Shown here: one piece after another, positions 18,731-26,687 of the stretch | How the letters are laid out: every line of letters starts with the position of its first letter | Numbering within the stretch: the first letter of the stretch is position 1 | Assembly (NCBI RefSeq): GCF_002591915.1 | Contig: NZ_NIHB01000001.1 | Coordinates: 659,805-723,804, forward strand | From: Marinicella litoralis | GTDB taxonomy: Bacteria > Pseudomonadota > Gammaproteobacteria > Xanthomonadales > Marinicellaceae | Length of the DNA: 64,000 nucleotides | Direction of reading: 5' to 3' | Notes under the pieces: model-generated | Told to the model about the DNA's origin: nothing | Databases searched by the model: none | Seen by the model: the letters and a program-made list of their open reading frames with translations, nothing else | Position numbers and translations under genes: made by a program

Positions 18731-19258
18731 TTACCTTTGATACATTGATTTTAGTTTAACATATTGATCGGCTGAATATTCCAAATATTCAATTTGTGAT
18801 TGGGTCAACATTTTGACTTTTTTTGCTGGGTTTCCCATCCACAACTCCCCGGTTTTGATCAATTTACCAGGTGGTAATACACTGCCTGCTCCTAACATAC
18901 TGTGATGCTCCATTTTGGCGTTGTCCAACAGGGTTGAACCCATACCCACCAAACAAAAATCATCAATGGTACAGGCATGTAAAATGGCACCATGGCCAAC
19001 AGTGACGCCTTGACCAATGAGCAGTGGGCCACCTTTGGGGTTGGCTTTTGATTTATGGGTGACATGTAAAATGCAGCCATCTTGGATGTTACTCAGCGCG
19101 CCAATTTGGATGTGGTTAACATCGCCTCGAATCACTGACATCGGCCAGACGGATGCATCTTCACCAATTTTGACTTCACCAATCACCACAGCATCATGAT
19201 CGATATAAGCCGAATGAGCAATTTGCGGACTGTGCTTGTTGAACGTTCTGATTGTCAT
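18731..19258 (-). CDS. Gamma-class carbonic anhydrase family protein (YrdA-like)
   Basis: This 175-residue left-handed beta-helix protein is built from hexapeptide repeats. The three metal-binding histidines of gamma carbonic anhydrases are visible in CILHVTHKS, VTVGHGAIL and ILHACTID, and the RGDVNHIQIG motif is typical of YrdA/PaaY/CaiE relatives. Members may hydrate CO2 or have related activities, so YrdA-like is the safest name. A strong hairpin lies 10 bases before the ATG. The downstream HD gene follows after 13 bases. Confidence 0.9.
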   Translation of the reverse strand: MTIRTFNKHSPQIAHSAYIDHDAVVIGEVKIGEDASVWPMSVIRGDVNHIQIGALSNIQDGCILHVTHKSKANPKGGPLLIGQGVTVGHGAILHACTIDDFCLVGMGSTLLDNAKMEHHSMLGAGSVLPPGKLIKTGELWMGNPAKKVKMLTQSQIEYLEYSADQYVKLKSMYQR

Positions 19259-19267
19259 TTAAGGATA

Positions 19268-19292
19268 GGCGCCCCAATTGATTTGAGGCGCC
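19268..19292 (-). repeat. Strong hairpin between the lipoprotein gene and the carbonic anhydrase gene
   Basis: GGCGCCTCAA pairs with TTGGGGCGCC (minus-strand reading) around a five-base loop. The ten-base-pair stem has one G-T mismatch and no T-run after it. It ends only 10 bases before the carbonic anhydrase ATG, so it could shield that ribosome site or act as a weak or factor-dependent end for the upstream operon. Confidence 0.6.
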
Positions 19293-19305
19293 GTGTTGTG
19301 GTTAA

Positions 19306-21111
19306 TTAATATTTGATATTGAAATCAGTTACAAAACCTTTGTCAGTAAAAGACAAGGTCATTTTTTGAGTTTTCCAATACAACATACTCAGCGTCAAGT
19401 CTTTTTGAATGGCCAATTCATTCTTAACTTGTTCCGGCATATCTGGCATTTCAGCCATGGAGAAAATTTGTTCCAAAATCTTTTTATAGCCATCAACATT
19501 GGCAGAAAAGCTCATCAAAACGGCTTGGCCTTCTTGTTTGACTTTATCACTTAATTCTCCACCGCCTTCATGTCCCATTGATAGACCAATGGTGTCAGTT
19601 GATATGGCTGCATACAACTCACTGATGTCCAATGGGATGTCTTTGCCACTGAGCATGGGCACTTTATCCGCCAAGGTAATCAATGAACCATCGGTATCAA
19701 TTTCAATGCCTTGTAATTGTGGCACCATCATTTGTGCCATACCTAACAATGCCTGAGTCTCATCCAATGCAAAGTACATTTGGGTCTTTAGGCTTTCAAT
19801 GATCTCATTGGGATTCGGATTGGCCAGGTCGGCGTTGGCCAGATTCAATTCCAAATCATCCAATGAAAAGTTAAAGCCTTTGAAATTACCCACAAAAGGA
19901 GGAATGGGTTGGCTCAGTTTGGCTTGCATGTCTTGGGCTTGTTGATTAAGCGGTGCCAGGTGTTCACATTGGTAAGGGTCATTAATCAATTGATCAACAT
20001 ATTTACTGGCAATGTCTTTGGCCCCTTTGAGATCAAAACTCATGCCAAATGCCATCGCTGCATCGTCGTTTCCTTGTGGAATTCGACCTGTCATCTTAGC
20101 CATATCCACTGCAAGGGTTTGATTCATTTCCCAAACCAAAGCGCCATGAATGGTGTCACCGGTCAGTGTTTTATTTCCAGCGACCATGCGAGGTGCTTTG
20201 TCAAACATGGCAGATATTTCATCTTTACATGCGGCTGACAGCATGTTGTCATCTATTTGTAAGTAATTAACCAGCTTTGAGTTGTGTTTGCTCGGGTTAA
20301 TAAAATAGTCAGCCAATGCTTTGAAGTCTACCAACATCAAATCATCAGTAGTAAAGCCATGGGCTTGTTTGATTTCAGTGACAACTGATGGGTCATCTGC
20401 CAATGATTGACTAGGTTTATCTAAACCAAGCAGTTGATTGAACAGCTGGTCTTTGATGACAGTAGGTGCTCCTGTAATAACCATATAATCATCTTGTAAA
20501 GCCAGTAATAAAGTCATTTGATCGGCAACCACTTCTCTGACTTTAGTCCCGTTGACATCAGTGGTCACCATGGGTAGTTCGAATTCTTGTTGCATCTCAG
20601 TTAACATGGCTTCTACTTGCTGTCCTTTACTGAGTTTCATTCTTAGGACTGGAATTAAATCGACCAAATAAACAGCCAATTGAGTTTCGCCCACTTTAAA
20701 GCCAACCTTATTGAGGTTTTCATCAATCAACCATTTATCAACAAAAGCCATGATTTTCTTTTGTTCTGGGTCTTCAGTGGTTGTGGTTTCAGAGGGTGAA
20801 GCATTGTTTTCATCCAACGCGTCTTTAACGGCGGCATACTTTTTCGATTGATCGGTGGCTTGTTTAATCAAAACCTCAAGGTATTTAACTACGCCGTCCA
20901 TATTAGATTGCATCACATCAATGTAATTGGCAGGGTATTGTTCTGGATAGATACCACTGGTAATAAGCACTGGTGATTCTGCTGGAATATAAGTCAGCAT
21001 ATCAGGTTGGTTTTTACCAAGTATTTTGACTTCCGCTGCAGTGTTGTCTGATTGGTCACCACTGCACGCCACCAATAACATGGTGGCCATTATTGTCATG
21101 AAATTTTTCAT
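19306..21111 (-). CDS. Large lipoprotein of unknown function
   Basis: The signal peptide ends in LLVACS, a good lipobox with Cys at about residue 16. The 601-residue protein is then mostly soluble and acidic. It begins with a segment on YIPAESPVLITSG, a pattern seen in DUF3352-like periplasmic proteins, and has repeated alpha/beta units (for example DDLMLVDFKALADYF and DETQALLGMAQMMVP). It reads as a long substrate- or protein-binding scaffold, and no catalytic motif is visible. It starts 2 bases after nfeD, so it is probably the third gene of the qmcA-nfeD operon. Confidence 0.75.
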   Translation of the reverse strand: MKNFMTIMATMLLVACSGDQSDNTAAEVKILGKNQPDMLTYIPAESPVLITSGIYPEQYPANYIDVMQSNMDGVVKYLEVLIKQATDQSKKYAAVKDALDENNASPSETTTTEDPEQKKIMAFVDKWLIDENLNKVGFKVGETQLAVYLVDLIPVLRMKLSKGQQVEAMLTEMQQEFELPMVTTDVNGTKVREVVADQMTLLLALQDDYMVITGAPTVIKDQLFNQLLGLDKPSQSLADDPSVVTEIKQAHGFTTDDLMLVDFKALADYFINPSKHNSKLVNYLQIDDNMLSAACKDEISAMFDKAPRMVAGNKTLTGDTIHGALVWEMNQTLAVDMAKMTGRIPQGNDDAAMAFGMSFDLKGAKDIASKYVDQLINDPYQCEHLAPLNQQAQDMQAKLSQPIPPFVGNFKGFNFSLDDLELNLANADLANPNPNEIIESLKTQMYFALDETQALLGMAQMMVPQLQGIEIDTDGSLITLADKVPMLSGKDIPLDISELYAAISTDTIGLSMGHEGGGELSDKVKQEGQAVLMSFSANVDGYKKILEQIFSMAEMPDMPEQVKNELAIQKDLTLSMLYWKTQKMTLSFTDKGFVTDFNIKY

Positions 21112-21113
21112 GG

Positions 21114-21569
21114 TTATGATTCTCCTAAAGATTCTACTATTAAAACGGTTCCATCAATGTCTTTGACTCTGACAGCGGTGCCTTCAGCCGCATCTGCGCC
21201 TTTGACTTTCCAACTGGAATCGTCAACATTGATTTTGCCAACGCCATTGATGATGGGCTGGCTGAGTTGAAAGGTGCGGCCGATGTATTGATGGCCTCGT
21301 TTGTTTAAGGTTGGTCGGGTGCTTGTTTTGTCACGTTTTTTATCATAAACATACCAAGCCACAACGGAAAATATAGACGACAGTGAAAACACAATCATTT
21401 GTGCGCCCCATTCGAGCCCAAACATCCACTGTAAAACAGCTGTTAAGAATGCTGAAAAACTCACCCACAACAAGTAGTATGAGCCAATCATCATTTCAAT
21501 CACCAGCAGTAAGACTGCCGCTGTTAACCAATGCCAGGGTGTCATTGCGATTAAAAATGCCATAATCAT
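21114..21569 (-). CDS. NfeD family membrane protein
   Basis: This is a short-type NfeD of 151 residues. Two or three membrane helices lie in the first 75 residues (WHWLTAAVLLLVIEMMIG, then LGWGAQ-like and FSVVAWYVYDKKR), and an OB-fold C-terminal domain follows (GRTFQLSQPIINGVGKINV, then WKVKG and AVRVKDIDGTVLIVE). NfeD proteins pair with SPFH/stomatin proteins as membrane-domain organisers. It overlaps qmcA by an ATGA and is followed directly by the large lipoprotein gene. Confidence 0.93.
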   Translation of the reverse strand: MIMAFLIAMTPWHWLTAAVLLLVIEMMIGSYYLLWVSFSAFLTAVLQWMFGLEWGAQMIVFSLSSIFSVVAWYVYDKKRDKTSTRPTLNKRGHQYIGRTFQLSQPIINGVGKINVDDSSWKVKGADAAEGTAVRVKDIDGTVLIVESLGES

Positions 21570-22486
21570 GCCTTTTCTTTATTGGTTAAGTCTTTGGCCA
21601 ATTCGGTGATACCAGCCAATGAGCCGAGGATACTGGTGGCCTCCATCGGTAAAATCATGGTTTTTTGGTTGGGTGAATCAGCAAATTTTCCAAATTGATC
21701 CAGGTATTTTTGGGCGACAAAATAATTGATGGCATTGACATCTCCAGCAGCAATGGCTTTTGATACCATCATGGTTGCTTTGGCTTCGGCCTCGGCTTCC
21801 CTTTCTCGTGCCTCGGCTTCCCGGAACGCAGCTTCTTTCAATCCTTCAGCTTCCAGTATGGCAGCTTGTTTCTTGCCTTCCGCTTGTAATATATCAGATT
21901 GACGTGAGCCTTCAGCTTCTAAAATTTGCGCTCTTTTTTCACGCTCAGCCTTCATTTGTCTGGCCATCGATGCGACTAAATCATGGGGTGGCTTGATGTC
22001 CTTTATCTCAATCCTGGTCACTTTAACACCCCAAGGTGAGGTGGCTTCATCCACTACGGCCAAAAGTCGATGATTGATTTCATCGCGTTTAGATAAGGAT
22101 TCATCTAAGTCCATTGCACCCAATACAGTTCGTATGTTGGTCATGGTCAGGTTTAAGATGGCATACTCGAGTCTATTGACTTCGTAGGCGGCCTTCACTG
22201 AATCTAAAATTTGGTAAAAAACCACGCCATCAACAGTCACCACCGCATTGTCTCGAGTGATCACTTCTTGTGAAGGTACATTGGCCACTTGTTCCATCAT
22301 ATTTATCTTGCGTCCGATGCGCTCCATAAACGGTACTTTTAACCCTAAACCGGGAGAAAAAACCCGTTTAAATTCACCAAATCGTTCGACAGTGAATTCA
22401 AAGCCTTGTGGTACGACCACAAAAACACTCTTGAGAAAAATGATGCCAAACACACCGAGTATGACGTAGAAAATGGTATCGTCCAT
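21566..22486 (-). CDS. qmcA: SPFH/stomatin family protein QmcA
   Basis: The 306-residue protein has a single N-terminal membrane segment (about 4-24) followed by the PHB/SPFH domain. Typical features are VVPQGFEFTVERFGEFKRV, EVITRDNAVVTVDGVVFYQI and LAVVDEATSPWGVKVTRIEIKDI. An Ala/Glu-rich coiled coil follows (about 180-240, EAEGxKQxAILEAEG repeats), as in flotillin-like proteins. QmcA forms large membrane assemblies and associates with the FtsH protease system. It is the first gene of a three-gene unit with a GAGGAG ribosome site just upstream. Confidence 0.93.
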   Translation of the reverse strand: MDDTIFYVILGVFGIIFLKSVFVVVPQGFEFTVERFGEFKRVFSPGLGLKVPFMERIGRKINMMEQVANVPSQEVITRDNAVVTVDGVVFYQILDSVKAAYEVNRLEYAILNLTMTNIRTVLGAMDLDESLSKRDEINHRLLAVVDEATSPWGVKVTRIEIKDIKPPHDLVASMARQMKAEREKRAQILEAEGSRQSDILQAEGKKQAAILEAEGLKEAAFREAEAREREAEAEAKATMMVSKAIAAGDVNAINYFVAQKYLDQFGKFADSPNQKTMILPMEATSILGSLAGITELAKDLTNKEKA

Positions 22487-22520
22487 TTCGCTCCTCCTAT
22501 TGCTTAAATAATAATAATAG

Positions 22521-22544
22521 CATGATTATATGACATTAATCATG
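22521..22544. repeat. Perfect inverted repeat upstream of qmcA
   Basis: CATGATTA at 22521-22528 and TAATCATG at 22537-22544 are exact inverted copies separated by 8 bases. They lie in the 91-base gap between the end of the histidine kinase gene and the qmcA start. They could be an operator for the qmcA operon or the stem of a weak terminator. Confidence 0.4.
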
Positions 22545-22577
22545 TGCCATTAGTGATATCGAAATATTCAGTTAAGA

Positions 22578-23984
22578 TTATGCGACACTGTTCACCAAAT
22601 CCAATTGATTCAATGGTTTAGCCAGGACCAGGTCAAAGCCATATTGGTACAGTTTCTCGGTTAATTCTGCGGTTGGGTTAGCGGTTACCACAATTTTTAG
22701 TTTGGTGTCTTTGAGTAAATGAAAAACATCTGTTACTTGAGCCTTGCCTAGATTCAGGTCTGTGATGATGGCGTCAAAATATTTATGGCTTAATTGCTCA
22801 GCCAGTGTGTCGATCGAATTTGCAGTGGTTACTTGGTGTTGTGCTTGGGTCAAAAAATACTCAAACAATGCCAAACAATCCTCATCATCATCAACCAATA
22901 AAATGTGTTTAACTGTCACTACTTTTTCTTTGGGGAATTGAAACCTGAAAGTGCTGCCGGTGGTGTTTGTTGCCAAAAGGAATAAGTCTGCCGAAAGTTG
23001 TTCTGCCATCATTTTTGAAATCACCAAACCAATCCCATTGCCTTTGGCTATACTTTTATTTTCTCGGGCCCATGCTGTGAATAAATCAGGTTGAAACTCA
23101 CTGCTGATTCCACAACCGGTATCAATCACATCCACCAATAAATGTTCATTGTTTATGGATGATTGAATGGTGATTGAACCTTGGTCAGTGTATTTGATGG
23201 CATTGCTTATCAGGTTGGTTAAAATTTGTTGCCATTTGGTTTGGTTAGAAGATACCGACAACTTTTTATCAACTTGATTAATCAGCGTCAATGACTTTTG
23301 TTGCGCTTGTATTTTAAAGTCTTTGATCAGTTCATCAATTAATTGATGTGGGTGAAAAATAAAATTATTCTTATGTGATTTTTTATTGTCATAATCTATG
23401 GCTTGGGTAATGATTTTATTCAGCTTATCGACATTTTTATCAATCACTGCAGTGGCCTGTTCAAGGTCTATGGCCTGTTCCTGTAATAGATTGTTGTATC
23501 CTTTTATGGCATTGAGTGGATTACCCATTTCATGAGAAAGTGCTGATATGTAAAATGATTTGGCTTGATTGGCACGTATCAATTCTTCTTGCGCCAATTC
23601 CAATGCGTTGAACAATGCTTTGAACCTTAATTTTTCAATTTCCTCATCATGCGCCAATTGTTGTTTGTATTGAACTTGTTGATGAAGGATGTCAACAGGA
23701 ACCATGATGACAAATTTATGGCTGGAGTCAACGATAAAATGTACATCAAACACGTGTTCATTGTGGTTGTAATAAGGCAGAAAAAATGATTCGTCCAATG
23801 GTTCTGTCGCCAACAGTGGCAAGGCATCCTGGATGTTTTGTTGCTTGCTGTGGATGTTCAATTCACTGGATGCTTTTGAATTCAATTTAATGATTTGGTT
23901 GTTTTGATTGAGTGTGATTAAACACCAGTTTGATGCTTGGTAATGTTGTTGAATTTGTTTGATTATGTGGTTAGGTAAACTCAC
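22578..23984 (-). CDS. Hybrid histidine kinase with C-terminal receiver domain
   Basis: This is a 468-residue soluble sensor kinase. An N-terminal PAS-like segment (about 10-100) is followed by a short coiled stretch. The HisKA box is SALSHEMGNPLNAIKGY with phospho-acceptor His at about 151. The ATPase domain shows LTNLISNAIKYTDQG (N box) and DTGCGISSEF (G box). The receiver domain is at about 352-468, with the acidic pocket LLVDDDED, phospho-acceptor Asp in IITDLNLG and conserved Lys in LAKPLN. It has no membrane segment, so its input is cytoplasmic. Its start overlaps the small GTPase stop by four bases. Confidence 0.93.
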   Translation of the reverse strand: MSLPNHIIKQIQQHYQASNWCLITLNQNNQIIKLNSKASSELNIHSKQQNIQDALPLLATEPLDESFFLPYYNHNEHVFDVHFIVDSSHKFVIMVPVDILHQQVQYKQQLAHDEEIEKLRFKALFNALELAQEELIRANQAKSFYISALSHEMGNPLNAIKGYNNLLQEQAIDLEQATAVIDKNVDKLNKIITQAIDYDNKKSHKNNFIFHPHQLIDELIKDFKIQAQQKSLTLINQVDKKLSVSSNQTKWQQILTNLISNAIKYTDQGSITIQSSINNEHLLVDVIDTGCGISSEFQPDLFTAWARENKSIAKGNGIGLVISKMMAEQLSADLFLLATNTTGSTFRFQFPKEKVVTVKHILLVDDDEDCLALFEYFLTQAQHQVTTANSIDTLAEQLSHKYFDAIITDLNLGKAQVTDVFHLLKDTKLKIVVTANPTAELTEKLYQYGFDLVLAKPLNQLDLVNSVA

Positions 23985-24457
23985 AACAGTTGATGACTTA
24001 AAGCAGTGAACCCAATTTCTACATTTTCTCCAGTCTTGGCACTGGTCCAGTAGGTTTTGGTGGTGATTTTTGATAATTTATCATCAAACTCTTGTTGCCA
24101 TTTGATTTCATCACTTAAGTCGGCTTTATTGATAAAACACACCGAGGGTTTATCGGCCAATTCTGGAGAGTCTTGTAGAATGGTGTCTAAGGTGATGATT
24201 GATTCTGGTTCAGTGGCGTCCACTACATAGATGATGGCGTGTGCGCCTCTCAAATAAGGTTTGTAGTGATTTTCTTGTTCGAAGCCTGCAATATCCCAGA
24301 TGATAAATTTGGTGGTTTCATCGATTATTTTGGTGGCTATAGCAACCCCAACCGTGGTTTGGTATTTTTCTGAAAAATGGTTTTTTACAAAACGGTCAAC
24401 CAATGATGTTTTACCGACTGCAAAACGACCAATCATACATATTTTTTTAGATATCAT
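23981..24457 (-). CDS. Ras-superfamily small GTPase (Rab-like, bacterial)
   Basis: The 158 residues form a complete minimal Ras-type G domain. The P loop is GRFAVGKTSLV at 10-20 and the switch I Thr lies in KYQTTVGVAI (31-40). G3 is WDIAGFE at 54-60, G4 is NKAD at 110-113 and G5 is TSAKTG at 138-143. This order is closer to eukaryotic Rab/Ras proteins than to Era or TrmE. The residue after the G3 glycine is Phe59 instead of the catalytic Gln, so intrinsic GTP hydrolysis may be poor. There is no lipidation motif at the C terminus. It sits between the membrane BON/OmpA protein and the hybrid kinase with ATGA overlaps on both sides. Confidence 0.93.
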   Translation of the reverse strand: MISKKICMIGRFAVGKTSLVDRFVKNHFSEKYQTTVGVAIATKIIDETTKFIIWDIAGFEQENHYKPYLRGAHAIIYVVDATEPESIITLDTILQDSPELADKPSVCFINKADLSDEIKWQQEFDDKLSKITTKTYWTSAKTGENVEIGFTALSHQLL

Positions 24458-26265
24458 TCAACCACCTCAAACCAAACTCCTAATTTATTGGTGTCTAATT
24501 GATCTGAAACTTGGCGACAAATATCAGAGACACTGATTAATGTATTTTCTGACAAGCCAAATTCAAGCAATTGTTGCTTGACTGTGGCTGCCCTGTTAGC
24601 GGCATAGGTATTGCTTTCTTCAATGGAGCCTTGACAATCACTTTTGCCGCTTAACTTTAATTTTAATTGATTGTTGTCAGTGTAAAGTAAATTAAATTTT
24701 TGATGGATGTTTCTGAGTGTGTTTAGCTGATTGGCATTGATGGTTCCTGTTTGTACCATGGGTAAGGTCGTTGACGACAATTCGGCTTTCAGCGCTTCAG
24801 GGCTGTAAAGTTGGAGGGATGAGGTTTCTGGGTTTGGGAAACTCGACGCTAGGTTTGACAAATAAGGTGTGCCAACTGCTTCAAGTTGCAGCCCCGAAAG
24901 TAGGATGGTTTCATCTCGCAGCTCAACATTTAAACCATCAGGCGTGGGGTTTTCCGTCAGGAAATGATCCAATTGTTCAGCAAGGCTTAACACCTTGGTT
25001 AATTGATTTTGGATAGACTTCACACCAGGCAATAATTCAATTTGCATGATTTTGGTCGAGAATGAATCGGTATCAGGATGGAGGCCAGCTAAGGTAACCA
25101 TGCCATTGTTTACGGTCACAATAACGTCTGGCTCTGACAAATACTGAGCGACCCTGGCTTGTATCATGTTGTCATCCAAAGAGATAAAAGGTGTGGTTTC
25201 AAGTTTTATGTCAGGACTTAATTGAGTCAAATCGGTGTTGGGATCCGCCAATCCTTTGGCAATGTACTGCCCTTTGCGTTGAGAAAAGTCTTGTAGCACC
25301 AGCCCGGGTGTTTGGTTCAGAGATGACAGGTGATCATTGTAAGTTTTGTGTTTTTGATAACTGCTCCAACTGAGCCAGCCAAAAAGCAGTAAAAACATCA
25401 GTGCCCATGGCCACCAACGAGTGCTTTTTGCCACTTGTTGTTCTTCAGATTGTGACTTGGTCAACAACAGTTGTTCAAGTTGCAGCTTGAGCTCTGGGTT
25501 GTTGTTCCACTTTTCCTGATTGGTTAGTTCCTGGTTAAAATCTGAATGCAATTCGCCACAGGCATCGGTTAATTGATCTCTCAATCGATTGGTGGGAGCA
25601 CCTTTGACCACAACAGCTAAATTGGCCACATTGCCTTGAATCAACCACAGTAATTTATCCCCCAACTCTGCTGCCGATAATCCTGCTGATTGTTTGTCTA
25701 TGGAATCTTTAACAAAATCTTGAATGGCCGTTAGCATGGCTGACATGGCTTCTTTGTCTTGTAACAAATCACCTTCTTGGCCAGCATATTCAATCAGTAG
25801 GCCGGTTTCATTGTCGATCAAAAATATTTGTTGTACTTGATAGGCAATGGTGTTGTTAAAAACCAATTCGGCAAAGGGGACACCGGTCCGCAAAGACTGC
25901 CAGCGCCATTTAAGGGCTTTGGCTGAAAACCCCATTTCCATGGCACGGTTGACATCAGATACGAATCGCCTGATGGCTGACGTGACAGACTGCCTGATCA
26001 TTGGACCAATGATGGGAAGTAAAGCATCAATAAAGGTTTGTTTATTGGCTTTGATAGCCCTCACATAAGCTTTGGAATCTATCTTAGAAAATTTCTTTTG
26101 AAAATTGGGGTTGTTTTGAATGGTGAGATCAGTGGCCTGATCGAGAACTTCACTGATTTTTTGACTGAATTGATTGTGATTATCCAGTAATTTTCGGATG
26201 GCATTGATTTGAGCGATTTCTTCGCTCATTAAGAGGACCTTGAGTTTATCGCGATCTTCGCTCAT
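24454..26265 (-). CDS. Transmembrane protein with cytoplasmic domain, BON domain and OmpA-like C terminus
   Basis: The 603-residue protein has one membrane segment (about 284-302, WWPWALMFLLLFGWLSWSSY) that divides it. Residues 1-280 are cytoplasmic: helices first, then a stretch (about 140-245) with the order strand, strand, helix, strand, strand, helix that resembles a roadblock/LC7 fold. Outside the membrane lie a BON domain (about 365-425, IVTVNNGMVTLAGLHPD, then LLPGVKSIQNQL) and an OmpA/MotB-like domain (about 510-603). The latter carries KSDCQGSIEESNTYAANRAATV, the pattern of peptidoglycan-binding proteins. The roadblock reading is inference. It overlaps the GTPase gene by four bases. 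Confidence 0.85.
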   Translation of the reverse strand: MSEDRDKLKVLLMSEEIAQINAIRKLLDNHNQFSQKISEVLDQATDLTIQNNPNFQKKFSKIDSKAYVRAIKANKQTFIDALLPIIGPMIRQSVTSAIRRFVSDVNRAMEMGFSAKALKWRWQSLRTGVPFAELVFNNTIAYQVQQIFLIDNETGLLIEYAGQEGDLLQDKEAMSAMLTAIQDFVKDSIDKQSAGLSAAELGDKLLWLIQGNVANLAVVVKGAPTNRLRDQLTDACGELHSDFNQELTNQEKWNNNPELKLQLEQLLLTKSQSEEQQVAKSTRWWPWALMFLLLFGWLSWSSYQKHKTYNDHLSSLNQTPGLVLQDFSQRKGQYIAKGLADPNTDLTQLSPDIKLETTPFISLDDNMIQARVAQYLSEPDVIVTVNNGMVTLAGLHPDTDSFSTKIMQIELLPGVKSIQNQLTKVLSLAEQLDHFLTENPTPDGLNVELRDETILLSGLQLEAVGTPYLSNLASSFPNPETSSLQLYSPEALKAELSSTTLPMVQTGTINANQLNTLRNIHQKFNLLYTDNNQLKLKLSGKSDCQGSIEESNTYAANRAATVKQQLLEFGLSENTLISVSDICRQVSDQLDTNKLGVWFEVVE

Positions 26266-26271
26266 TCAAGT

Positions 26272-26667
26272 TTATCCGGAGATTTGTTCTGCCATTTTTT
26301 TAAGCAAACTGGCCAATTCTTTTCTGTGGGTTAAGTTTTGATCAAGCTCATTGGCGCGTTGTTGTAATTCATTCAGGATACTGGCTTCGGTGTCGATGAT
26401 TTTGTTGTTCAAACTGGCTTCAATTTTTGCCATTTGATCGGTGTGTTCCGTGTGCAAACTGGTCAAGCTTTCATTGCTTTGTTTTTCCATCGCTTTCATG
26501 TTCGCAGTCAATTGTTTATTCATGGCTGTAATTTGGGTTTTGAGCCCATTGAATTGTTGATTGATTTCAGCTTCTAATTGAGTGAATTTCTTTTCAATGC
26601 TTTTGGTTTGTTCACCAAACAATATGTCTCTGATTTGGTCTACTGAACTGTTGTCTTTCTCTGCCAT
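26272..26667 (-). CDS. Coiled-coil protein of unknown function
   Basis: The 131-residue protein is almost entirely predicted coiled coil. Heptad-like spacing of Leu/Ile/Met runs from about residue 20 to 120, with many Gln, Lys and Glu and no membrane segment. The opening SSVDQIRDILFGEQ could be a short interaction motif. The start ATG at 26667 was chosen because AGGAGG stands 11 bases upstream; the longer frame reads into the upstream regulator gene. It lies 20 bases after the response regulator and 6 bases before the BON/OmpA gene, so it is probably a structural partner in this operon. Confidence 0.85.
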   Translation of the reverse strand: MAEKDNSSVDQIRDILFGEQTKSIEKKFTQLEAEINQQFNGLKTQITAMNKQLTANMKAMEKQSNESLTSLHTEHTDQMAKIEASLNNKIIDTEASILNELQQRANELDQNLTHRKELASLLKKMAEQISG

Positions 26668-26687
26668 AATAAGGGTGTCCTCCTGGG

